A stretch of DNA of 64,000 nt, taken from Sepiola atlantica (Eukaryota > Mollusca > Cephalopoda > Sepiida > Sepiolidae). How positions within the stretch are numbered: position 1 is the first letter of the stretch; each line of letters starts with the position of its first letter. The notes below the pieces were generated by a model. It was not told where the DNA came from, made no database searches, and was given only the letters and a program-made list of their open reading frames with translations. The stretch covers positions 60,078,080 to 60,142,079 of the forward strand of contig OY744529.1 of assembly GCA_963556195.1 (NCBI GenBank), given 5' to 3'. The position numbers and the translations under genes are program-made. Below are positions 33,348-45,660 of the stretch, piece by piece.

Positions 33348-36099
33348 ACATTGAGCCTTGAAATGAGAAAATTACCTTGTTTTTATTTTATTTGATGACA
33401 TTAATTATTTTGTTTTCTATATTTTTAAGGTTTTGCCTGTGTTTCTGAATGATGTTTATGTTTGACATAAGAGAAAGAGGCACAAATAAAAAAGTGCCAG
33501 GATCCTGTGAAGAATTCAGGTGATTAATTTACTTGTATTTAGTGTGTTAAGTTGATTGGTTTGGAAGAACATCAGGATGAAGAAAGCCACTTGGTAGCAT
33601 TAGCCGTGTCTGTACGTATTTGACTGGAATTGAATATTGAATAAGAAAAGGGTCACCATCCTCCATGGAAAACATCAACATCTCCACTAAAATATAAATC
33701 AACATTATTCAAAGGGAACACTGGAATATAAAGAGAGTTGTTTGGTAAGCTAAGTTCTGTCAAAACCAGAATGTGGTATCCTGGAGTTCCATCTCGTCTG
33801 GCTGCTTTTGGCAAAAGACGAGAACAGGATAGGACGTTTTGCTGTGATGAAATCTACTCAGGAATTGAATCATCTTTTAGTGTCAACTCTCTGAGCAAGA
33901 ATTGGAGTTGAATCTGCGCAGAAGTGTTCTCACGTCTACACATTTATATAAGTCCAGACATCATTGCTCATGTGCCAAGCTGAACCACAACTCAGCATAA
34001 CGCAAGATATTGCATGTACATACCAACAAAATAGATCTGTCATACAACTGCTACAAGTATATATTTGGGAACCCGAAAGAATTAAATTTATGCTCACATG
34101 AACTATGAGAGTGAGTTTCCGTTAGCAGAGATTGTTTATATTTCTGGGCACTGGTGAGACAGACAATAGTTTAATTAGAATTGTCGGTTGTTTTGAAGCT
34201 GTGAACCCAAAGGGAGGTAAGGGTCACCTCGACTGTTGGAGCTGTCATAAGTTGACAAATGTTAAAGTCAAGTGAGTTGAATACAAGAGGAAATCTAGGC
34301 CAACAGACATGGTGGGAACGATGTGGTGCTAGAAGATATGCCCTGATGACGTATTGCTTAAGTTATGGTTAGCGATGTCGAGAGAGAGAGGGGGGGGGGT
34401 GAGCGATTGCCAAAGAGGGTCCAGCCTCCGAGGTGAGCTGATGTTAGTAGGCAACCAATCAGATCACTTGCTGGATGAGGCAAGTAGAATTCGGCTTTGT
34501 CTGCATATATAATGTGTGATGGAGCACGAATTTATCAGTTGAAAGTAAAGTTAGAACTGATGAGTATAAGATTCAGTCCCCCCCCCTCACACACACACAC
34601 ACACACACCCTCCGAGTGAATTGTTTTTCTAAGCCCAGAGAAGAAAAGCCTTTCACGTCAGCTGTCTATTAGCAAGTTACATAGTCGCAGTTGGAACCTC
34701 CAAGCTACATCCAGAATCAGAGGCAATTAACTCCTTAACCTATGAAATACTTTGAGTTCTTATAGATACAAGTTTAAAAGAAATATATATATATTTATAT
34801 TCAAACAAAATTAAGAATATTGTTGTGTTCTTGTTTCATTTACTGTTTTGTTTTTTACATGTACCATTTCTCCCTTTGTTGGTGAGAACCACCCTAAAAA
34901 ACCAGGACTGTATCTCTTGATCAAATAATCACAACATAGGGGAGGTACTGTCCAGTCGATGAAGATGCTTTGACCAGTCTTCTTTAAGAGGGTGGATTTC
35001 ATCAGCATTGGTGTCCCGTAAAGACGGACAAAAGTTGGCGACGCCACATCAACAAACGCTGGAGATACCAGCTCAGAAAAAGTATTCGAGTGTGAGGGCG
35101 ACAATAACTGGTTGTTGCGAGAAAATGTAGGTCAAAATATAAGAGAAAGCAAAATACAAGACTTTGATCTCTCATTCCGTTCTGATTCAGACAAGTCAAG
35201 TGCAAGTACATAATAACTGAATCTACTCAGTGTCAAACACAGACCTAAAATACTCTGGGGGTGAGGATGCCCCAGGTCAGTCTCAGGATACCTTACAAGA
35301 GTTTGGGAATAATTTGTACGCCTCAAGGAACACCTCTGACATCTAGGAGGAAGGTAAGTTTTAGCAACCTACATAACAAAGACCCTTTTTGTGGCTGCCA
35401 CCATCTTCTAAAGAATTCTACTGTGGCTACTCTGTCCTATTGTTTAAGGACTGAGAGTGAATTGGGGCTGGGAAGAAGGTAGTAGTGGAATGTGTTGTCT
35501 GCATCACAGGTTGGGGATAGATTGGCTGAGCAAAGTTTTTTATCATTTCCTGGTCTTTTGTCTCAGGAGAGGAGTGGGACTCAGCCCTAGTTTTCTGACA
35601 TTTTTTTTAGACTTTTTTCTTTGTTACTTCACTTTCATCTAGAAACCATGTGCATCCACTCCTGTTCTTCTCTGATCTCTAGATTCTGAAGAGATAACCG
35701 CATATTTGCATTTGACCGCAGTCAAACTGATTTGCTGCATTTTTACGTGTGAACCAGTGGTGGGCAGAGGAATCCAAAATGGAGGTAGGGCATTTAATGA
35801 TATTCAAACTATCTCCTTTTCTCAGTATTTCTCAGTACTAGGACTTATACTTGAGTCTTTGGAGGATACAATTAAGGAATTGGTTCTGGGCATCACCAGA
35901 CCTCTGAATGCTACTGAGTGCTGTTACATCACCTTCACAACTGGCTTCTCAGGTGTGGTTTTCATAGAAAAAGGTGGAGCTGTGAAAGCATTAGGGGGCT
36001 GTTTATCTTTTGATGAGGGGTTGCTTTTAAGGGACCCCGGTTTTGGAGAAACAAAGATGGAGGAGATGTTGCTGTTGTTTTGGGGAATAACAATACTCT
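33347..36099. other. no recognised gene
   Basis: Contains a G run near 34391-34399 and a C run followed by CA dinucleotides near 34580-34608. The 131-aa + ORF at 35706-36101 lies opposite the gag-like remnant and is probably antisense to its continuation. The minus ORF at 34811-35104 is unrecognised. Confidence 0.35.
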
Positions 36100-36620
36100 A
36101 ACCATCATTGTCTTCCCCCCTTCTATCTAGAATTGGAGCAGCTCCTGGTGTTACAGCGGTAACATTCCCAGCTGGAACAGCAGCAGAGAGTCTTGTTTGT
36201 AGGCTCATTTTTGGGCAGAACTTGACCATATACCCGGTACTTTTGGCAGGGCCAGCAATGCAGATGGCATCCTTCTACGATGACAGGATTCATATCTGAG
36301 CAGTGACGGTATTGCGTCAAACTCTGTGTTGTTCAGGCCCATCTGTATTGCATAGTCCCCCATGATGGTATTTTGGAGAACACAGGGATGACAGCTTCGA
36401 TGTCCCCATACTGGCAGAGAACAGTTTCCAATTATTCTGGGTCGAGGTATAAGGTTATGTGGAGCACAAAAACTTTGGTCTGTCTTCTGCCTGGTTGGAG
36501 ACATAGATGCTTCAATCACATGTCCGCTCTGGAGAATTTCACAGCTTCTTGTCTTGTGAGGAGTAGCATGTCACACATGGCGAAGCTCCTACAACATATG
36601 TGAGAGATGGGAATTTTCCA
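36100..36620 (-). pseudogene. gag-like/ORF1 remnant with a broken zinc knuckle
   Basis: Reading the minus strand across frames gives FVLHITLYLDPE, YGDIEAVIPVFSKIP, IPSLLRY and PVIVEG, then CWPCQKY in one frame and YMVKFCPK in the next. Together these place Cys-x2-Cys and a later Cys like a CCHC zinc knuckle, with Tyr where the His would be. The layout resembles nucleic-acid-binding ORF1/Gag proteins of retrotransposons. At least three frameshifts. An upstream minus ORF at 37424-37765 could be its N-terminal part, unproven. Confidence 0.45.
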
Positions 36621-39049
36621 TTTTCTACAGGAGCTCAACCATCATCTCCTTCTTGACCCAAGTCAGACTACGAGTGCTGTTGTCTCATCTAGTGTACAAA
36701 ATAAAAGTCAGGTGACATGTAAAGGATTCTTCAAATTTAAAGGTTTAAACATTTATAGAAAAAGAAAATGAAATCCTATATAGTAAATCAATTGCCCCCC
36801 TCCCGACTCAAACAACTATCTCACAGGCTGTCATGATATTCCGATTTGAAACATAAATAAAAAGGAAATGAAAAAAGAAAAATTACGAAATCGCATTTTC
36901 AACTAATAGCCCCTGCCATCGGTGTGACAATGTTGATCGGACCTACGGAAGAGGGAGCCAAAATACTCACTAGTATGAATTAGGAGTGGGCCTATGAAGG
37001 TCAGCAATCAGAGTATCGTGCTAGTTTGAATTAACTGGGAAAGGCATAGATATCGTCATTAAAACCAAAACCCGATAGAGGCTGACGACGGCGTCCGGCT
37101 GTCGAGGTTTTCAGCTTAGATTGTCATTGTTGTATCAAGGTAAACGGTCAACAGGGAACAGATGTTGATCGAAGAGTTGTTTTTGATAAACGAACACCAA
37201 TATTGTGGAGCCGGCGCTGCTGGGTCTGACTTCATCGGGAAGAATGTCATTTTCCCACCAGGTTGTGGGGCTGGATATTACGCAGGTGTGATTTGAACTA
37301 GTAGAGGCCACCCAAGCTACTCGTCAACGAGTTAGTTTCGGTGGACGTGGAATTACATTTTTTCGGTTATCAGTGAGCAGTGAGGAATGGGGTGGGGGGG
37401 AGGAGAGCGATTAAGAATTCCAATTATCCAAGGAAAAAGAATAACGAAGAGGGGGGGTGGACATTTCTTTTCTTTGCTCGCTGACTGAATTTTGTTAGGG
37501 GAAGAGTGGGGCCACGCCCAACTAATCTAAATATAAGTCCACGTGTAACAGGCTTCAGAGACTCGCCTTTGCTTGCCACTGGTGTCCACGTCAGCGGGAG
37601 ACGGACTCCCCTCTCCAGACCTGGTGTTGGGGCTTTGCCAATCTGAGAGACAGAGTTAGAAGAGACTCGTTCTTGCTCACCCACCGAATCTACGTCGCTC
37701 TGAGACGGAACCCCTGATCGGACTTGGGCAATTTCGCCAAGAACCTGAAAACCGTCCATTAACAATTAGAGCGTTAGTCCAAAAACACAGAGTCAGGAGT
37801 AGAAATTATCTTGACTTGAAATTATACAAGTTTTCTTTTATTTACTATTTTCGTTACCAAATAATTATTCTTCTAAAAAAACCCAACATACGAGTTGTTG
37901 AAAACTTTATTTTCTTTCTATTATTTTACTTGTTCTGCTTGAAATGACCCTTTGCCTCGCAGTGGTACTAAGTTGCTGACCCAATCAGGATAATTACCCA
38001 CTGATCAATCAATCACAACGTGGGAGTGTGGTGATCGCTGGACCAAGCTTTTCGACATCTGCGGCCTTCGTCAGAGCGGCAACTTTTCCCGAACAGTACT
38101 GGGTGACCAACCGAACTCAAGAACGGCCAAATTGGTGACGTCACCGACACAGCAAGCGATAGGGCTTCATCGGCAATTAGTCACAATATGCCAACAACTG
38201 CCAATTTATTGAGTTAGGCAGCAAGACAGTAAAGGGGGATTATTAAAAATAAATAAATGCAAAAGTTTTTTTTCATTTATCACACTTATATTACCACCAA
38301 AACTGCTCAATGTTATTTAAATCAATGATACAACATAGTCTTTGAAATACTGTATATATAGTAGAGAGCAAAGACCCAAACACAAATATTTGTATATCTA
38401 ATTTGCGTAACTAGTTTTAAACAATTTATAATAAATTAATGTTTGATGTTATTTATTTGTAACGTTATTGTCCTATTTCCTATATATATGCAATAGTTTT
38501 GTCGATATTAACAGTAATTAATTTAAATGATTTAATAATCAAAAAAGATAAATTACAAAAACCTTTCTTAAAATATTATGTTCATTAATTTTCATGGAAG
38601 ATAATTTAAATTAAAAGTTTTTAAAATTATGATGGATTTATATTAAAGATAAGTAATGTAATTTATACATTTAAAAAGAATACTTATTTAGATTAATACC
38701 TGATGGACGGTAGGTAGTTCTTTTTCTTTTGTATACATAAATCACCAAAAGAGGGAGGATAAGGAAATAAACAAATCCCTACATGTAACATAACATGTCC
38801 TATATCTAAAGATTGGCAGAAGTCGAGAAATTTTCATAAGGGTTATTATTATTATATATTTTTTTTTTTTTAACAAACTTAGCATCAAATCTTAAATATT
38901 ACTGACGAGTAAATCACAATTAATATGTGCTTAGTTTAATATCTAAAAAATATATTAAAAGAAGAATTAAAAAATATAAAATAGATATTAAAATAAAAAT
39001 ATATTTAATTAAAAAACTTTTCAAATTAAAATTAATTTTAGATTAAAAT
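36621..39049. other. no recognised gene; GC-richer patch 36900-38220
   Basis: The minus ORF at 37424-37765 (113 aa, Ser/Gly/Pro-rich; VRSGVPSQSDVDSVGEQERV) has coding-like composition but no family. From 38220 on the sequence is AT-rich with no signal. Confidence 0.3.
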
Positions 39050-39528
39050 TAAAGCAATCTATTTTGTAACAAGCAATATAGATTTCGTTTTGCAAGATCA
39101 ATTGCTGATGTGCTGACTGTAAGATCGCATAGGATCAGTGAATCTTTCAATGGGGGATTGGTTCCTAAAGTAATAACTCTTGACATATCAAAGGTCTTTG
39201 ATAGAGTTTGGCACAAAGGGTTGCTTCATACACTTACTAGCTATGGAATATCTGGCAATGTCTTCTCAACCATCAAACCCTTTCTCTCTGATAGGTCTAT
39301 AAAAGTAGTTGTTAACAGACAGAACTCTGAAGCATATAATATCAATGCCGGCGTGTCTCAAGGATCTATTCTGGACCCAACCCTTTTCCTGATATTCATT
39401 AATTATCTTTCAAATCATATTTTGAGATCATATGCTAACATCTATGCAGACAACACAACTGTCTATGGCAGTACTTTGAAGAGCATTGGTGATCAAAATC
39501 TTGCTGATTCTCTCTCTTCCAAGATATG
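39050..39528 (+). mobile_element. LINE family A, reverse transcriptase part
   Basis: The 139-aa ORF gives SIADVLTV, ITLDISKVFDRVWHKGLLH (first catalytic Asp), NINAGVSQGSILDPTLFLIF and IYADNTTVYGS. The catalytic YADD box is changed to YADN, so the copy is catalytically dead as well as truncated. The ORF runs into foreign sequence after SLSSKI at about 39528; the element resumes at 40556. Confidence 0.88.
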
Positions 39529-40555
39529 AACACCAAAAAGTGAATGGCTTGAAGAGCCACCCTTTCTTTTCCCGGGTTCGTTGAGATATGCTCTCCTCCT
39601 CACTTTCCCAAAACAAAGAAACTTTTAATACATTTTGGCTAAATAAGAATTTCGGCCAATAAGATTAAGCCCTGGTCGATTTAAACTCCAAAACAGATAG
39701 CGAGTCTGCGTCAAGTGCTTGACCCCCAATATAAGTGCAAATCTCAATGGTCAGATGCCAGAGACTAGAACAGATCCAAGATACGCACATCGGAGCGAGA
39801 CCTGAAACGTATCAACCCGTGCCATTCGGCAGGCAGGGCGGAAAGGACTCCTTCAGAAAAACGCACGTACAAGCCTTCCATGCTCACGTGCGACTTTCGA
39901 CACATTTAAGAAACAAGCTAACAACCAGTACCAGACACACGCACTAACAGAACAAGGTAGGCCACGCATATATGATGCCACAATAACTTAGTTATATACA
40001 CTCTCTTACACATACTTACAGTGTCACATTGTCTCTGTACTCTCACACACATATTCACACTAGGAAATATATACAGACATTTCTCAAAACTCGTGTACAC
40101 TCAACGAACTTTCTTTACCAAAACCACAAGTTACATAAACCAAAAATGAACAATTCAATGAACACTTTCTTCACACGAACTGATCTTTAAATTCATATAA
40201 AACTAGTTATATAAATGTTTGTTATGATAATAATGTCTTCTTCTCACTTTCATTCACAAAACTCTGTTGTTTGTAATTAAATGTATCTCTCCCATGTATT
40301 TCCTCCTTTAATATGCATGCATGTTGTTTATACCAATGTTTCTTCTTTCGCTATAATAGAACATTTATCCTTCCTCATTTAAAATATTAAATGGACGGAG
40401 TGGTTCCTGGCTAAACCCAAAATGACGCTTCCATTGTCCCAAAATAATAATACCAAAGCCAGGGATTACCTCCTCAGCCATATTGATGACCCTTGACGTT
40501 CGGCACGGCCATATTGATGACCCGACGTTAGACACGGCCATAACAGCACGTGGTG
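39529..40555. mobile_element. ~1-kb insertion splitting LINE A, possible solo LTR
   Basis: The LINE reading stops after SLSSKI and resumes with KKWFVTFNTSKTKLLSF, the parts that normally adjoin. The intervening 1,027 bp has no ORF of note. It begins TGAACACC near 39526 and has TGCA near its right end, so a TG...CA solo LTR is possible. The flanks AAGATA and AGGAGA do not form a clear target duplication. Internal direct repeats CGGCACGGCCATATTGATGA / ATATTGATGACCC lie near 40480-40525. Confidence 0.45.
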
Positions 40556-41280
40556 CAAGGAGAAAAAAAAGTGGTTTGTTACTTTTAACACCTCTAAAAC
40601 AAAGCTTCTTTCTTTTTATCACCAATGCCGAGCTCCTTGTCCCGCCTTAGTTGAGATGAATGGCTGTCTTCTTGAGGAAGTCCCTTGTTTTGATAAGCTA
40701 TTAGGACTATCATGCGAGATTCAAAATAGCAGATTTATATCCAGTCTATTGTTAAGGTTTGTGGAAACATAGTTGGATCTTTCTACCTCTCTAGACTCCT
40801 GAGGTAGCCATTTTCACACGGAAAGGACGTTGCTAGTTTTTCTCTACTCATTATTTCCATGGAAGGTGCTTGACTGAGCTCCAATTTCTGCGTCCACCTT
40901 GTAAGACATTCAGAGCAAGAACTCGTCTACCTACGACAACTGCAAAAAATTTTCTTTTCTTCCTCTGTGTGCCTAACATCACACAGAATTTCCATGAACA
41001 GAGTTTCTTTCCAATAACTTATCATCTGTGGAACACATTACTATGGGACGCCTTCCCTGACGACTACAATACAGTCGTCTTCAAATTCTTGTCATATACC
41101 ATCCTCATAAATACTCAAGTTTTATTCATTCCATTCATCATTTTCAACCCTCTTATAATGTTCTTCATCATTAAACTGACCATCCAACCATCTCTGTAAC
41201 CCTTATCATCTAGTATCCTCTAATGGCTTTTGACCTTGATAAGTGGTGATTCATAAGTAAAAAAAGAAAGGGAAAAATTA
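40556..41280 (+). mobile_element. LINE family A, C-terminal part and 3' end
   Basis: WFVTFNTSKTKLLSF is the thumb region. CDFDKLLG-like text and TELQFLRPPCKTFRARTRLP, NITQNFHEQSFFPITYHLWN, AFPDDYNTVVFKF then follow with the 3' end CCTTGATAAGTGGTGATTC and an A-rich tail. This is the longest family A tail in the window. Confidence 0.85.
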
Positions 41281-42110
41281 AATAATGGAAATTAAAGATA
41301 TGTTAGTTTGCAGCATGGAGTGTATATAAAAAAAACTAGTGGAGAGATAAAAACCGAATCTAAATAAAGTTAACATTTAAGATGTTTGCGTATGTGCTTA
41401 GAAGTTTCATTTTTTCTATTTTTCTTTGAGAACGAGAATTATGAGCCCGACGTGACCAAATTCTAGTATATATTAAATATTAAATTGTTTTTAACGCCAG
41501 TTAAGCGAAATAAATTGTTTTGGACTATTAAAATTATTTCCAATGCTATTGATAATGTTTGCCCATTCAATTATTTATTTATTTTTTATTATCGCTTATG
41601 TTTAAATTCATGTTTTGAAACATGCGGTAAATCATAAATCTATGAAGTCACGCCAAAGCAATAATTATTTTGTTACGGTAATGGTGTTGGTAAAACCGCA
41701 GACTGAAGATCTCAAGGTTTCGGTTTCGATTTCCGGTTATGGCGTCCGCTTTATTTGGTGGACATTTTAGTTACTATTAATACAATATTTTCTATTTCTA
41801 AAAGTAGCTAGACAGAGATATTTCGAAATGAGACAAATTTTGCAATATATTTATTACGTTTAAAAAAAATTGTGACTGACGGATAGAGAGAATCTCTATT
41901 AATATAATATAATATAATATGATATAATATGATATAATAATAATACGGTCTACACATACAATACGCATAACTATGTGGTCTGTGCATTTAGTTTCACTTT
42001 TCTTGTTTTTACACCGCAACCCGCTACTCCCCTTCTCTGTCAGCATCCATTGCTTGTACTAAAATAGCGGCTAATAGAAAGAAAATATTAAGAGGAAAAT
42101 AATTTGACAG
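41281..42110. other. AT-rich, no recognised gene
   Basis: AATATAATATGATAT repeats near 41895-41945. A short segment at 41510-41540 (AATAAATTGTTTTGGACT) matches the core of the foldback elements at 20761 and 43398. Confidence 0.5.
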
Positions 42111-42191
42111 GAGCGAATACTCCTTGTTTCGTCTGCATCACACGGATGGCAAACCGAACGCCAGTAAAAGAGAGTACCCTTCCATTGGCAG
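42111..42191 (+). CDS. candidate exon, possibly of the parkin linker region
   Basis: An 81-bp segment is bounded by TTTGACAG and GTAAAC splice-like sites and is GC-richer than its surroundings. It reads ANTPCFVCITRMANRTPV then KESTLPLAG. Its donor is phase 1, which fits the phase-1 start of the next parkin exon at 50516/50525. The vertebrate linker before RING0 is Ser/Pro/Gly-rich and poorly conserved. Against it: a weak polypyrimidine tract, a phase-1 acceptor where human exon 3 (as remembered) starts in phase 0, and no ubiquitin-like sequence. Speculative. Confidence 0.2.
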
Positions 42192-42296
42192 GTAAACAAA
42201 AAAAGATCTTTATTTACCGCTTATTTTTAATTTGCCCTCTATTTACTTGTCTTCTGACTAGGGAAAAGTTAAACAAGGTCGGTTTTTAATAGGAAC

Positions 42297-42388
42297 ATTT
42301 TGGATTGGGGATAAAAAAGCTCAGTCTAAGAGAATATGTTCTTGGACCGAGGGCAGAACAGATACCACGCTTTGATCCCAACCCTAAA
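42297..42388 (-). repeat. U2-headed repeat, degenerate copy
   Basis: On the plus strand: GGATTGGGGATAAAAAAG, CTCAGTCTAAGAG, GACCGAGGGCAGAACAGAT, ACCACGCTTTGATC. The minus strand therefore starts GATCAAAGCGTGGTATCTGT, a U2-snRNA-like head, followed by the repeat's body. Confidence 0.6.
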
Positions 42389-42442
42389 AAATCTCCCCCA
42401 TTCACTTACGTCAAAGTGAAGGGGCAAAGTGAAACACAACAT

Positions 42443-42575
42443 GGGTTTTTAATGTGAAGAATCGAGCTCCTTAAAAAGAGGCATTCTAGACTAAAAAATA
42501 AATTGTCTCAGTCTAGAAGGATATCTCTTCTTATGGCTGAGAATAGAACAGATACTATACTTTGACCCCCCCCCC
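42443..42575 (-). repeat. U2-headed repeat copy
   Basis: On the plus strand: TTTTTAATGTGAAGAA, CTCAGTCTAGAAGGATATC, GAATAGAACAGATACTATAC, TTTGACC. It aligns end to end with the reverse complement of 63262-63420, including the TTTTTAATGTG and CAGTCTAGAAG blocks. Confidence 0.7.
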
Positions 42576-43397
42576 AAAAAAAAAATTCGTTGCTTGGTTA
42601 GAAATGTTGGTAGTAATTTCTGATCTCGGTCAGTACCATCATGTTCTGTCCACAATCGTTTTTCAAATCAAATAAAACAGTAATATCTTAATGATTGGTC
42701 AGAAATTATTCGACTAAACAAGTACGATTTACTATTAAAAAAACATCACTTTTGTTTTCCTTCTCAACACCGACATATTTCCATTTCTACATTGTGATGG
42801 CCTTACGCAATGCTTCAAGCAAACTACATGTTATAAACTTAGTTTTTACTTAAAACCAAGTTTTAGTTTTAAAAAATAAATTAAAATGACATTCTACTTT
42901 TTTAGACAATTATGTGTAAACACTGAAAAACTTAACGGAAAGGAAAGAAAATGTTAGAATTTGGATTCACGGTTCAGTTTCGCATGTCATTTTCGTGCTA
43001 TTTTAGCGTTTTAGGACATTAACCGAATTTCTTTTTCTTTTGCTAGCTGAAAAATATTCTGTGCGTTTTTTTTGGGGGGGGGGGGTTCTACTTTTTTAGG
43101 CGATTACGTGTGGTTTTACGACCTTGACAGTCGGACTTAGAATTAGTGGTTAATTTTTTTTAGTTAACAACCCTAAAAAGTTAGAATGGCATGGGGATAA
43201 TTTCACGTAAGATTTATATACGAAACAGGTCTTCCACTATAATTTCTAAAATAATTGTTTTTCATTTCGTAATCGCTTAACAAAGTAGAATCTCATTTTG
43301 GGGGGAGGGGGGTTATTTAGCTAAGGGTGTTAATCTACAAATGTACCAATCCACGCGAAACGTATGCTAAACAAATATTTACGTTGTTGAATTGTAT

Positions 43398-43633
43398 TTT
43401 TTGGTAAAATTGTTGTTTCCCAACCAAAATGTCGGACAATAAATCGTCTGCAGTTTTCCGACCACACTAATTTAAAGTTTATCTTAAATTATTTTTAAGG
43501 AAATACTGTTGGGAAATTAGTCAAAAACAATTTATTTGGATTTACTTACTTATGAGGTTGGGGGAAAAAAATCAGAATACTGCAGACGATTTATTATCCA
43601 CCATTTTTGTTGGGAAACGACAATTTTACCTAT
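43398..43633. repeat. foldback/MITE element, copy 2
   Basis: The left arm (GTAAAATTGTTGTTTCCCAA, AAAATGTCGGACAATAAATC, GTCTGCAGTTTTCCGACC) is the reverse complement of the right arm (GACGATTTATTATCCACC, TTGTTGGGAAACGACAATTT). The inner AATTTATTTGGATTTACTTA block is shared with copy 1. Arms about 100 bp and more diverged than in copy 1. Confidence 0.8.
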
Positions 43634-45589
43634 TTTTTTTAGTCACGCGGACAGTTTTATTTTTACTTTTTTAATTGTTGTCTTTTCGTTTTCCGTTCCA
43701 GGAATCCGAGTTTTGTTTTTCAGGAAAAAAGGCGGCATACGTGCGTGCCGCCACTATAGGATTTTACCCTTCTCTTTATGTCGTTATTTGTTTAAAATTA
43801 AGTCTAGGGGAATTCTAAAAGCTACTAATTTAGTATACGATTTTTGAACTAGTGCATATCGCCTTTCCATTGTATACCACATTACCAAATCCATGACATG
43901 TTCACGTGATATTATTTTCACCGGTAATATGCCCCGCACTAAAAAAATACCGGGCAATCGCAATTTCAAATACAAAAAAACAAGTGATTTTCAGAAATGA
44001 ATAAATTTATTAAGAAAAAAGAATCATTTTTTTCAACGAACAATGTAACAAATGTGATGTTTTTTCCGTTTCTCTTTTGTAATTTGTAATTAATTGACTT
44101 GATAAAAGTTTGCAATGTGTAGTTATTATTAAATGTTTCGCTCTCTGTTCCACCGTATTGTCGCCACATAATTTTTTTTCTATAATATTAGTTCTTTGTT
44201 TATTTTCACATCAATAAAATTACAAAAAGATAAAAGTAACCAAATAAATAAATAAAAAGAGATATTAAATGTTTGGCCAATGTGAATTTTAAATTTATAT
44301 AATGTTTATAGATTTAATTATTTATTGTGAGAGATAGAGAGATGAATTTACGAGGGTCATTTAAGGCTTATATTTGAAGGGGGAATAAATGCATGACGTA
44401 AGATCGGTAGAAATGATATCAACAAAAACAAAGTAACGATGACAAAGTTTCAATTCACAAAAGAGGGCTCTCCAGAAGGGTTCGCGACCGCGTTGATTTC
44501 CGGGTTATCCTGCAGTAAATTTCAAGTACGGAACGGATTATCATAAATGATAAAATAAACTGCTGTCTAGTTTGGTGAACCTCATTTCTTATGCCCATAT
44601 CTCTGAGGAAGAAATCAGGTTGTGCGCCTGTAAAAAGTCAATCGTTTTGGGGGGGCTCGATTAAGATCTTTAAACATTATTTTATTAAGATCCATTTTTA
44701 GATAAATTGCCTGTGCTGTCTTGAATGTGGATCATCGCCGCTGTTTTGACAGTCACACTTCAACATTGAAAACATGTAAATTCAGCTGTTTCGTCAAGTG
44801 CAAAAAAAAAAAAACACACAAAAAAACAAACAAATAGGCAATAAATGAATGTTACAAAAGGCAAGATAAATTACTGTTCTACTAACCTGGATAAATTGAT
44901 TTGTGTTTTAACTTATTTGAAAGCGTTTTTCTTTTTTTGTTCAAAAAATATTACGCCCGAAAAAAAACATGCAATAAAAAGCATTTAAAATATTTAAAAA
45001 CAACAACAAAAAAAATCAGATTAAAAGAACGTACCCCTCCCAATTAAAATAAAACAAAATTGGATGAGAAAAATATCCCCTCCCCCCCCATTTTTTCTCG
45101 CCATTCAGCTCTAAGTAGCCAAGAAATTGGTGCTCAATTTACGTTAAAATTATATAGGAAAATGATCCCCCTCTAAAATATATAATTTAAAAAATTCTTT
45201 TTTTTTTCTTTGCGAATATTTTTTAAGGCTGGTTACATGTAATTTGCCAAAAAAAGTAAAATTTTAATTTTTTTTTTTAGAGGAAAACTGGTGAGTGTTG
45301 TGGGTTCTATACAATTACCAAAAAACTAATTTCATCAATAACGAAGAAGTGGGAAATATCGCCACTATTTTGGCAAGTTCATGTTTCTGTATTTGTGGTC
45401 TCACGAAAATGCCAGCTACAAAGACATACGACGTCAGTGTCTCATTACTTCACGGGAGGTGTACACGGATTGGAAGAATTTTTTTCGAGATATCTGCTGT
45501 TAATATTTCGAGAGCAATCCCCGTGTGATTGGAGTTTCTTCGTATAAAAAAAAAACTCGGACCCCCCCCCCACAAAAAAATCGCGAACC

Positions 45590-45660
45590 CTAATTCCAGC
45601 ACTAATCCTAACCCTAATTCCAGCACTAATCCTATCCCTAACCCTAAAACTCGGTCCCCC
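45590..45660. repeat. short telomere-like CCCTAA-rich repeat
   Basis: AACCCTAATTCCAGCACTAAT occurs about two and a half times as a 24-bp tandem, ending with CCCTAACCCTAAAA. It embeds CCCTAA units but is mostly a minisatellite. Confidence 0.7.
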
